Assembly (NCBI RefSeq): GCF_000208745.1
Contig: NC_030852.1
Span: 33,830,803 to 33,894,802, forward strand
Direction of reading: 5' to 3'
Length of the DNA stretch: 64,000 bases
Source of the DNA: Theobroma cacao
Taxonomy: Eukaryota > Streptophyta > Magnoliopsida > Malvales > Malvaceae
The position numbers and the translations under genes are program-made. Below are positions 51,620-60,393 of this stretch, one piece after another; position 1 is the stretch's first letter; every line of letters starts with the position of its first letter. The notes under the pieces are model-generated. The model saw nothing but the letters and a program-made list of their open reading frames with translations, made no database searches and was not told the origin of the DNA.

Positions 51620-52377
51620 TGTTGTGCTTTTCCAAGAATGCCCTCACCGCTTTGTGTTACTTAAATTGGGCCGAAACTGAGAAGCCCTCACCTGAAGTCC
51701 ATTGACTGAGCCCATTTTAAGCTGCGATTGTTAAATTTTATGGGCCAGTTTGCACTTCACATTCTGAAGCCGCAGGCAGGCTTAAGCCCAATATTCATTA
51801 TTAGTGGGTTTAATGGGCTGCTGTTATTATCGAAAACATCATGTTACTATATTTTTAAAGTAAATTGCGCTTTAATCCAACCTTTTCTGTTTATCTTCTA
51901 ATATTGGATCAATAATTTTAATGCATGACTTACTTTTCATCAGGAAGCTTAAAACCTCTTGGAGACTCAATCCACCTGAATCAATGGGAAGCTCCAGCTT
52001 GTGCATGAAGGCTTGGAGATATTATGGTGTTTATATATCATGGACCGAGCTACTGATTGGTAACCCAAGTATAAATTCTAACACTATATTTATTAATAAT
52101 GCAGGGAGACTCTTTTGATGAATCCAAATTCAGATTCTTTCTCTCTTTTCTGTTTATCTGTTCATTGGCTGAGTTTATGAGAATGACAGAAGATTGTGTA
52201 ACAAGCCCTCTTGTTAAGTAAATTTAGACATCTCTTTTCTGTTAAGTTACTTGAAAATTGAGACCTCCCCTGAACTAGAGGTAGAAGAACACTGTTCCAG
52301 AAAATCCAAATTCGGAAAGTTCTCCATTTCTTTATTGGTAAGTTAAGAGAACTACATTTAGATTTGTGCAAAAACTC

Positions 52378-52384
52378 TATAAAT
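52378..52384 (+). promoter_or_regulatory. TATA box of the first thaumatin-like gene
   Basis: TATAAAT in the context CTCTATAAATTC lies 80 bases before the start codon at 52464, a standard plant core-promoter position. Confidence 0.65.
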
Positions 52385-52463
52385 TCGATTTTTTTTGTCA
52401 TAAGTACCACACAATTCAGATCAGAGATTCAAATCTTAAGCCTATATCTTTCGCATTCCGACG

Positions 52464-53141
52464 ATGATGAGCTTCAAAAATATTTCAATATATTCCTTTG
52501 TTTGTGCTGCCCTCTACATCACATTAGCCCATGCAGCCACTTTCAATATCCGAAACAACTGCCCCTACACGGTTTGGGCTGCAGCAGCGCCTGGAGGCGG
52601 CAGGCAGCTTGACCATGGCCAAGTTTGGGACCTCGACGTAAGCTCTGGAACAGGAGGCGCCCGCATCTGGGCTCGAACCAATTGCCAATTTGATGAAGCA
52701 GGGCAAGGTAAATGCCAGACAGGTGACTGTGGGGGACTCCTTCAATGCCAAGGCTATGGTTTACCTCCTAATACCCTGGCTGAATACGCACTAAACCAAT
52801 TCAGTGGCATGGATTTCTTTGATATCTCTCTTGTTGATGGATTCAATGTTCCCATGGAATTTAGTCCAACTTCCAGTGGGTGCACAAGAGGGATCAAATG
52901 CAGTTCAGAAATTGTAGGGCAGTGCCCGACTGAACTTCAGGCCCCTGGTGGGTGCAATGATCCTTGTACTGTGTTCAAAACTGATCAATATTGCTGCAAT
53001 TCTGGGAGCTGTGGTCCTACAAATTTCTCTAGTTTTTTCAAGGAAAGGTGCCCTGATGCGTACAGTTACCCTAAGGATGATGAAACAAGCACTTTCACAT
53101 GTCCTGCTGGGACTGACTATAAGGTAGTGTTCTGTCCTTGA
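52464..53141 (+). CDS. Thaumatin-like protein 1 (PR-5/osmotin family)
   Basis: The product is a 225-residue secreted defence protein of the PR-5 family; members bind or hydrolyse fungal beta-glucans and perturb fungal membranes. The gene is a single exon. The first two codons are both Met (52464, 52467). A signal peptide of about 24 residues ends ...ITLAHA, and the mature protein begins ATFNIRNNC. All 16 cysteines of the eight family disulphides are present. The acidic cleft residues fall in [16 protein letters not shown] and [10 protein letters not shown]. The thaumatin signature region [12 protein letters not shown] is intact. The protein ends VVFCP with no C-terminal vacuolar propeptide, so it is predicted to go to the apoplast. 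It matches osmotin/OSM34-type proteins, and OSM34 in Arabidopsis lies beside HSFB2B. It is the most diverged of the three copies here. Confidence 0.95.
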   Translation: MMSFKNISIYSFVCAALYITLAHAATFNIRNNCPYTVWAAAAPGGGRQLDHGQVWDLDVSSGTGGARIWARTNCQFDEAGQGKCQTGDCGGLLQCQGYGLPPNTLAEYALNQFSGMDFFDISLVDGFNVPMEFSPTSSGCTRGIKCSSEIVGQCPTELQAPGGCNDPCTVFKTDQYCCNSGSCGPTNFSSFFKERCPDAYSYPKDDETSTFTCPAGTDYKVVFCP

Positions 53142-53731
53142 AATTAATACTAACTATTATTTAAGTCATAATGTTCTTTTACTTAAAATTTCACGACTGC
53201 TATGTACCAATAAGAGGGCAGCGAGCTCTAAACACTGTTACAGACTTGTTAATCAATTTTTTTTTTGGTTTAGACATGATTGTATGTGGCCGGATTTATA
53301 AGAAGATTTTTCTTGTATCCATAATCCATTTGATCAGCGATTCTTGCTTATACGTGTCAAAAAAATGCTACTCTCGAAAGGATTATGACATTTGTTTTTT
53401 TGAAAGCAAGATTTTAAGGACTTCAGTTAGTAACCCATCTGCAGGGATCATTAGGTTTCTCATATATGGGAAATCGAAGGTGACCTGACTGGCTGCTTTT
53501 TTTTTTTCTGAAAGTTGTTGTTTATTTCAGAGCAGAGGAAACCAAAGGTTCACCTCTGGGGGAAGTACAAGCATGATTAAGGTCTGTTATTCACCTATTT
53601 GGGATAACAGTCCTTAATCCTCACAGCACCAGGACTGGCTGCTTTTGATGAATAAAGTTTCGAACATAACTCTATAACAAACAAAATGGACTGTTTCCAA
53701 TACTATTTAAGGTGAAAGATGAACAGGATGT
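53142..53731. other. 3' flank between thaumatin-like 1 and the Nep1-like gene
   Basis: The genes converge here and the spacer holds both 3' UTRs. It also contains a small retroposon-like insertion at 53487-53646, described separately. The open frame at 53171-53488 is not supported. Confidence 0.5.
53487..53646 (-). mobile_element. Small poly(A)-tailed retroposon between 14-bp direct repeats
   Basis: The 14-base sequence GACTGGCTGCTTTT occurs at 53487-53500 and again, identical, at 53633-53646. Between them lie about 132 bases that begin with a T run on the plus strand, that is, an A tail on the minus strand. Read on the minus strand, the insert contains AATAAA about 15 bases before the A tail. 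Near its start it has a hairpin of 16-base arms with one mismatch (GATTAAGG-CTGTTAT and its complement, 53575-53620). Perfect flanking repeats plus an A tail are the marks of target-primed reverse transcription, so this looks like a SINE or a retroposed short transcript. The parent RNA is not recognised; no tRNA-like A/B boxes are obvious. Confidence 0.7.
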
Positions 53732-54673
53732 TCATAAGATCTTCCATTTACTCTCCACAGCTTCGAATATTTCTTCCAAACACATTCTAGCACTCATCCG
53801 ACCTCCATAAATTGATATGAGATCATCTACGTAGTCAGCATCAATTTTCCCGTGAGCCATTGCACCAACCACAAAAACAAGGTTCTCGTTGTCACTAATA
53901 CCACCAACGTAGTCCTTTAGGCGAACCAATTGGTTTGAGCTATAAGAAAGACCTATTTTACGCGAGTTGGCTGGAAGGTGTTGAGTCACAGGATTCTGAA
54001 CCAAGCGTAAAAGCTTCCCATGTTTATTCGCAGCTTTGACACTCAACTTTTGCAATAACTCAGCCATCATATTCCTAAAACGTCGTGGTGTCCTTGGTAT
54101 GTGAGTATTTGGTTCAACTTTAATCAAGACCCCTTCGTCAGTCTTCACATATATAGCTTGTATCCTACCCGACTTGCACAGTCGGCTATCTATAATTCTA
54201 CTTAGCACCTCATGAATGATGTCAGGTCTGTATTTATAAGGATTCTTATTCTTTTTCCGCAAGAAGGCCGCATGTTCATTGGAGTTTAAAATCTGGTATC
54301 TCCTTCCAACCTTAGCACAAACCAATGAGGCTTGCTCGAGAACAAAGGTTACTCCGGATTTTCTGTCTGGTTCTGAATGTGCCAAGGGAATACCAGGGAG
54401 CTCAAATGCTGCGACCTCAGATATCGTTTCGTTCCTCACCAACTGATTTCTTCCCTTATTCACCAACTCTAATGTCTTGTCCTTTGCTTCAACTGCGTTA
54501 ATCCCTTTACCTGTTGCCTCCAATTCAGGTCTTTGTCTTGAACAGAGCTTTAAAATTGCCCTGTCCGACTTTTTATTTTCAACCCTTCCGGAGACCCTTT
54601 GCAGATGGGGAAAGAACCCATAGAGAGGTCGCCGAGAAAATCTCAAATGGCCGGGAAGAAGCCGTTTAACCAT
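53732..54673 (-). CDS. Nep1/Emg1-like rRNA pseudouridine N1-methyltransferase, intronless
   Basis: The product is a 313-residue SPOUT-fold methyltransferase. The family uses S-adenosylmethionine to methylate a hypermodified pseudouridine in small-subunit rRNA and helps assemble the 40S subunit in the nucleolus. The gene is a single uninterrupted exon. Family blocks in order: GVTFVLEQASL (about 107-117), YQILNSNEHAAFLRKKNKNP, YRPDIIHEVL, IPRTPRRF (about 192-199), LLRLVQNPVTQHLP, RKIGLSYSS and the cofactor-loop signature VGAMAHGK (about 269-276), then EAVESKW. These are all intact. The first 90 residues are unlike the canonical N-terminus. Residues 1-49 hold 13 Arg/Lys and only two acidic residues, resembling an organelle presequence. 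It may be a retroposed paralogue of the normal gene; no A tail or flanking repeats were found for it. Function could be redundant, organellar or lost. Confidence 0.88.
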   Translation of the reverse strand: MVKRLLPGHLRFSRRPLYGFFPHLQRVSGRVENKKSDRAILKLCSRQRPELEATGKGINAVEAKDKTLELVNKGRNQLVRNETISEVAAFELPGIPLAHSEPDRKSGVTFVLEQASLVCAKVGRRYQILNSNEHAAFLRKKNKNPYKYRPDIIHEVLSRIIDSRLCKSGRIQAIYVKTDEGVLIKVEPNTHIPRTPRRFRNMMAELLQKLSVKAANKHGKLLRLVQNPVTQHLPANSRKIGLSYSSNQLVRLKDYVGGISDNENLVFVVGAMAHGKIDADYVDDLISIYGGRMSARMCLEEIFEAVESKWKIL

Positions 54674-56286
54674 TGCTCTTTTTTCACAACAAAATTCACC
54701 GGGTAGAGCAGCGGGACACAGTGGAGGTCAGGATAGTCGTGCACATTAATGAAGTAAAAACTAATCTATTTATAATCTAATTCTAACTAGTCAATAATTG
54801 TGATCTGATTAGGGAACTAATCAACCAATAGTATTGTATTCTAATTGTATCCGAATTGTATCGTTAAATTATTAAATTTGTATAATTATTTTAACAAAAT
54901 TAATTATTAGTAGACTTATATAAATAATCCCCTCCATTCATTTTAAAGGTATTTATATTTGGTAATTTGACACTAAAAAAATGTATGGTTTGAAGTTGAC
55001 ACTTTTGATTTAATTTTGGCCCAAGAGAAAAGAGAAAAACTTTAAAAATGTCTATGAAGGTTATTTTTTGGAACAATAAGACAAGGTTCAGGGAAGAAGG
55101 AAATCTTAATACAACTTAGTTAAAGGCATAACAATCATTAGATCATCACGTTTGATTTGTTAGCGCAACAGAGAATAAATTTGAATTGTAATGTTCTCTT
55201 TTGTTACAAAAGATATCGTGAAATATACTAATGACAACAATTAATTTTGGTTTGTTTTATAAATTATTATTTTACACATTAATGATGTCACAACGAGATT
55301 AAAGAGTCCATATGTATTTATTTATCAATTAATTAATTTATTCATTTTTATAAACATATTTAATTAGAATACTTATCAACTCTTTATATTTAGTGGTGGA
55401 GTATAATGTATATAGAATAATTTTTTTTTTTTTGTTGTTTTATAGCCTAATGAAAAAGCTTTCTTTGGTATCTAGACATAATGTGTAGCCTATACCCATT
55501 CAAACTCGTGAATCTTGACAATTTGGTGGCATTTGGTATTTTGTATGGAATATGATTATTAGGAATGTAATTATTAAGTATGTGATTGTTGAGAAGATAA
55601 CATTGTAGCGTTTATTATAATATAAAAAATTGATGATTGTAAGAAATATGATTGTTGAAAAGATTATATTACAGTATTAGTTTGAAATAACTTTATTAAG
55701 AATGTAATATAAATTTACAAAATTATCCTTATATATAAAAATATAAAGTTGAATAAACTTATATTCTTTTTAAGTTTTCAATTTTATCTTTTAAAATAAT
55801 AAATAATAACATGAAAATAACATAATATTTGAATACTAATTATTTGAATATTAAAATATGTAAAGTTATTAAATTTTTATTTTTAAAATTAATATATATA
55901 TAAATATTAAAAATAATTATTTTTTATAATAATGCCTAGAATTATTACAAGAATAATAAAAAACATTTTTTTAAAGAGATTTCTAATTTTTTTTGTCTTT
56001 GAAATTTGGATAATGATTGATGAATTTTAGTGAAATTTATGCAAAATAAGAGTTTTAATAAACAAAAATAATATTTTTAAGAGTTTAATTGGATATAATA
56101 ATATAAAAATAAAAATTAAATTTTAAAAATCTGATAAGTGTTTGTCTTGTTTAAAATTTTAGCCAATTTCCACAAAGAAAAAATATTTTTCCTTTTCTTT
56201 TTCTCTTTCCCTTCCCTTTGTTCTTTCTTGTTGGGTTCTAGCCTAACTTGTGAAAGAATAGTTTTGCTGCAGAGGGGTTCCTTTGT

Positions 56287-56490
56287 TTTTATGTCCTGCT
56301 AAACTCTGTAATTGTTGGGCGTTGTAAATGATTTTTGTTGGGGTTTGCAGGATGATCTAGTCCCTGCAGATGTCATTTTTGTGTTTTGCAGGATTGTTTT
56401 CTTGACTGAAGGAAATTGAATTTCTTTTGCAGATTGTTATTGATTTTTGGTAATAATATAAAATGCTTTCAGCTCTTAAAAAAAAAAGAA
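56287..56490 (+). mobile_element. Probable retroelement 3' end with A tail (copy A)
   Basis: About 190 bases rich in T and G end in GGTAATAATATAAAATGCTTTCAGCTCTT and then a run of A. An A-rich end just after an AATATAAAA-type signal suggests the 3' tail of a LINE or other retroposed transcript. The same sequence and tail recur at 60394-60597, so it predates the block duplication. No reverse transcriptase remains are visible. Confidence 0.45.
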
Positions 56491-57296
56491 AAGAAAAGGA
56501 GACTCGGGCCAAGGTTAGGATAATTTGGAAAAAAAAAGGATTCAAAGGAAAAGTTAAATTGTGCCCCTGATTAATGGGAATTACATTCCCTTTGGTTATT
56601 GTAAGCACGTTGTAATGAAAAGACATTCTTTTCAGTTTTTCTTACATCAAATATTGGAATATCTTTACATTCAATTAAATTGAAGGAGAAGTGTCCCGCA
56701 TGCATACCAAACGACCCTCTGGGGATTCTCAATGTGAATCAAACAATTATTCAATGAAGGGAACTTTCTTTTTATTAGCAAAAAATTGAGAGTTGAAATT
56801 AACTCTAAAGTTCGAATCTTTCTTTATTTTTCTTTGTATTTTTCCGCATACACATATTTTAATTAAATTCTCAACAAGTTATAAAGAATGAAATTTTAAA
56901 CTTGGAGACAAATTTTTTTATTTATGGGTATTAATTTCAAGACTAATTGAGATTAAAATTACAATGTTTTTTATTATTATTTTAATGATAAACCTTCTCT
57001 CTCTCTATATTGACTCGAAGTCAGGTCTACAAACTAAGACAAGAATGGGGACATGGGAATTTAACACATGGGCCGTATCCCGGCGAATGGAAATAATCAG
57101 TGAGAACAAAAGAATTTTCCAGCCCACGACAATGCATGTCATTGTCAGCCGAAAGAATTTTCCACAAGCGTTTAATTTACGTTTACAGCTCTGTGTCCTG
57201 AACAACCAACTTGACTGCAAATCATAAGAACGAAATTATATTAACATTAACAAAAAATTGCCATAAGGTTTAATGTTAACATTTAATAATAGGATT
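56287..57296. repeat. Duplicated upstream block, copy A
   Basis: This block is repeated at 60394-62556 with high similarity in the same orientation. Shared landmarks are TTTTTATGTCCTG at the left, GGATGATCTAGTCCCTGCAG, an A tail after GCTTTCAGCTCTT, GCATGCATACCAAACGACCC, GGGCCGTA(T/C)CCCGGCGAA and a right end near AATGTTAACA(T/G)TTAATAATA. It lies upstream of thaumatin-like 2, as copy B lies upstream of thaumatin-like 3. Block and gene therefore probably duplicated together. Confidence 0.88.
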
Positions 57297-58456
57297 TTAC
57301 TCTTTACATCCCATCCAATTTTTTTTTCCTTTGTGTTCTTTCTTTTAAAGTTTAAAAGCAAAATTTCCAAATTGAAATAATGAAACGTTAAATTCTAATC
57401 GTAGAGATGTCCACCATAATTAAGTAAATCAAGATAATAAAACTGAAAAAAAAAAGTCAAAAATTATTTCTTTCACTTTTTTATTTAGTTATGTTTTGGA
57501 TGATTATGCGAATTTTCCATAGTAATCTTTATCTAGTACCAAGAAAAACAGTATCTTCTTCCAGAAGAAATTTGAATTTCTAAATTTGAGTCTCAGCACT
57601 AGTTTCAAACTATATAATATAATAAAACTTTAAAAGACAATATTGCAAGAGACTTTCTTACAATTGTTAAGTCTTTCTCCTCTGGTTGGACTAGGACGAA
57701 AATGCTAGGTTAGAGAGGTAAAAATTGTATTCTAATAATATTCTTGGTTTAATAATTCGTTATATGTACGTGGATGGGAATTGGAGATGCTTACTATGAC
57801 TGCGTTTCGGTTTTCTTCTCTGCTTTAATTATTCCAAAAAAACAAAACAGAAAATTTTGAAAAAGTTAAAAGTATTATACGTGTCTCAACTGAAGAGGGC
57901 TTACATTTTCTTCTAAATATATATAATTTATTAATTGCTTATAATTTCCTTCAATACTATTAAGGTGTGAATGCATGTATGAGCACAGGTGTACAATGAA
58001 TATATATAATTATATATATATATATTATATATATTATATATATAAAATATATATATAGTAGTCTTTAGTTTTTAGTGCTCTTTTGCCGGTCAATTCTTCC
58101 TTGGAAGAAAATTCTACCAAGTCCTCTTAAGAAAATTCAGTGGGATAGAGATTGCTATCATATAGACTCCAAAATATCTTAAATGCTGGCTTCAATATTT
58201 TCCTTCGTTGCTAAGTGTAATGAAACTTTTTCGTTTTGTAATGCGAACAATTTGAAGGTATGTAGGTAGGTTCTTAAGTGGAATGAAGCATTAAAGTATA
58301 TTTACCCTTCTTGCAACTAGTTGTTCAGTTGGCAGGTGGCTACCTTCGTTTACAATAAAGGCCATAGCTAGCTAGTGGATTCTGCTCTTGACTTGTCTCA
58401 AGTCGGCAAAGAAGTCAAGTGATGATATCATCTAAAGATATTCCAAGCCTCGACAC

Positions 58457-58464
58457 TGACGTCA
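58457..58464 (+). promoter_or_regulatory. TGACGTCA palindrome upstream of thaumatin-like 2
   Basis: A perfect TGACGTCA, the bZIP/TGA-factor site of as-1 type elements, lies about 210 bases before the start codon at 58673. A W-box-like TTGACT lies nearby at about 58390. Both are plausible for a salicylate-responsive PR-5 gene. Function is inferred. Confidence 0.45.
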
Positions 58465-58672
58465 TCCAAAACAATTTTCCACAAACACTAGATTCATTCC
58501 ATGGAAAGTTTTTTTTTCCACAAGCATGATTTACAGTTCAATGCTGTAGATCCTGACGAACCAACAAGGGGTCTAGTCACTACTCTCGCTTCTCGATAAA
58601 CCCACTTCTTTCTCCCCAACTCCATATCCATACAAGATTATCAAAATTCCAGCACTTCTACCGTCCTCCAAA

Positions 58673-59347
58673 ATGAAGTTCAAAACCGTTTCTATATTTT
58701 CCTTCTCTTTTATTGCTCTCTACTTCACTGTGGCCACTGCTGCCATTATTAACATTCGAAACAACTGTCCCTACACGGTCTGGGCTGCAGCCGTGCCCGG
58801 TGGTGGCAGGCAGCTGGACAGAGGTGGAGTCTGGGACCTAAACGTGAACCCTGGCACCACAGGAGCTCGTGTCTGGGCTCGAACCAAGTGCCAATTCGAT
58901 GGTGTCGGGCGTGGCAGATGCGAAACCGGTGACTGTGGGGGGCTCCTCCAGTGCCAGGCCTATGGTGCACCCCCCAACACCCTGGTTGAATACGCAATAA
59001 ACCAGTTCAATAGCTTGGATTTCTTCGATATCTCTTTAGTTGATGGATTTAATGTTCCTGTGGACTTTAGTCCAGCTTCTGGGGGGTGCACCCGGAGTAT
59101 TAGATGCACGGCAGATATCATAGGGCAGTGCCCTCATCAATTGAAAGCTCCGGGTGGGTGCAATAACCCTTGCACCGTTTTCAAGACTGATCAGTATTGT
59201 TGCGTGTCTGGGAACTGTGGTCCTACGGATTTTTCCAGGTTCTTCAAGACAAGGTGCCCCGACGCTTACAGTTACCCTAAAGATGATCAAACAAGCATGT
59301 TTACTTGCCCTGGTGGGACTAACTACAGGGTTGTGTTCTGCCCTTGA
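58673..59347 (+). CDS. Thaumatin-like protein 2 (PR-5/osmotin family)
   Basis: The product is a 224-residue secreted PR-5 protein in a single exon. The signal peptide [18 protein letters not shown]...TAA is followed by the mature start [13 protein letters not shown]. All 16 cysteines are kept. [18 protein letters not shown] and [13 protein letters not shown] mark the thaumatin fold and the acidic cleft. It ends VVFCP without a vacuolar tail, so it is predicted to be apoplastic. It is closer to thaumatin-like 3 (62997-63501) than to thaumatin-like 1: the two share [27 protein letters not shown] and an upstream duplicated block. No perfect TATA box is seen; the nearest is GATAAAC at about 58597. 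It is probably induced by pathogen or osmotic stress like relatives. The antisense frames within it are shadows of its GC-rich coding bias. Confidence 0.95.
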   Translation: MKFKTVSIFSFSFIALYFTVATAAIINIRNNCPYTVWAAAVPGGGRQLDRGGVWDLNVNPGTTGARVWARTKCQFDGVGRGRCETGDCGGLLQCQAYGAPPNTLVEYAINQFNSLDFFDISLVDGFNVPVDFSPASGGCTRSIRCTADIIGQCPHQLKAPGGCNNPCTVFKTDQYCCVSGNCGPTDFSRFFKTRCPDAYSYPKDDQTSMFTCPGGTNYRVVFCP

Positions 59348-60393
59348 AATGTAATTGCCTTGTGCTTTATGTACTTGCCGTAATTAACGGGACAGAGCCA
59401 ATTAATAAAAGGCTAAAGTCAATATAGTACAAAGTTTATCTTTAGGAACTGCATGATGTCAAAGTAAAAATTGCAAAAATCTCAACCAAATTGCCCAACG
59501 AAAGGTCATGTTTCCAAACATTAATTGCATGTAAAAGGGCGATATCACCTTTTAGATATTTTGCTTTGTCATGAATGTTATGTCCAATAAGAAATAATCT
59601 TTATTTCGCAAAGACTTTCCTTCGCTCTATCTTGTCCGTTCTTTTATAGATAAAAAGGAAAGTGTCGTATTGCACAACAAAGATAACAACTGGCGGGAGT
59701 AAAACGAAATAGCTGCAAGGCTGATTCCTAATTTCGACGTCGCATGGTAACGATCAAAGACGAGTCTACGATTTTGAAAGCAAGGCAAGAAGATGGTGAA
59801 GAGTACTCTGTTCCCGTTAATTCTCATTCTAGAATTCCGCCTTGTCACAGTGCATTGTTTTCAATGTTACTGTTTTTTTTTTAATAATTATTATTATTTT
59901 GTCATTTTGTTGGGAACCTGACTAGGTCCAACCCCTCCTCCATTGGGCATTGGCCTTCACGTGGAAGGCTTGGCTTTGCTTTTTTAGTGGCTATGATTGT
60001 GCCACCTAAGCAAGGTCAATGGCTATATAAGATTCTTAACAAACAGGGTGGCCAAATTTGTTTTTTGTTTTGAAAAGCAACAAGGTAGCCAAATTTTGCA
60101 ACGTTTATTAGTGCAAGGTGGTGAAAGATTTGGAGGGTATTTCTAGGTGATTAGGAAATTACGTATTAATTATGGAGAATTAGTATGTTTAGTCTCTTGT
60201 CGTGGTGAGATCTTGCAATGTAATTTTTAGAGGTATATTTTGATATTTTTTTTAAATATTATATAGTTGATTTTTATAGTAAATTTTGCTATCAATTTGT
60301 TTTATGTTTTTTTATTACACTGAAAAATTTTATATTTGATATTTTTTATTTTTCATTGATGTTTATTAATATCTTTTTATTTATATTTTTATT

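Larger units (their letters stand above)
50644..52463. other. Promoter region of MYB3R and first thaumatin-like gene
   Basis: These divergent genes share about 1.8 kb. The left part is the MYB3R leader; a donor motif near 51248 on the minus strand (TTTCAG/GTAAAG) suggests a leader intron. Four AACGG cores lie at 51351-51619. The right part, from about 52300, is the core promoter of the thaumatin-like gene with TATA at 52378. Confidence 0.5.
54674..58672. other. AT-rich, repeat-laden spacer before thaumatin-like 2
   Basis: This is about 4 kb with no supportable gene. It includes the Nep1-like promoter, a possible MITE beginning near 55530, a retroelement 3' end with A tail at about 56287-56490 and the left copy of a duplicated block (56287-57296). 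An AT palindrome run lies at about 58001-58056, and the promoter of thaumatin-like 2 is at the right end. Confidence 0.5.

Noticed and set aside
58749..59290. Open frames antisense to the thaumatin-like 2 gene
   Set aside because: Shadows caused by the GC-rich coding sequence; the sense frame is a complete PR-5 protein.
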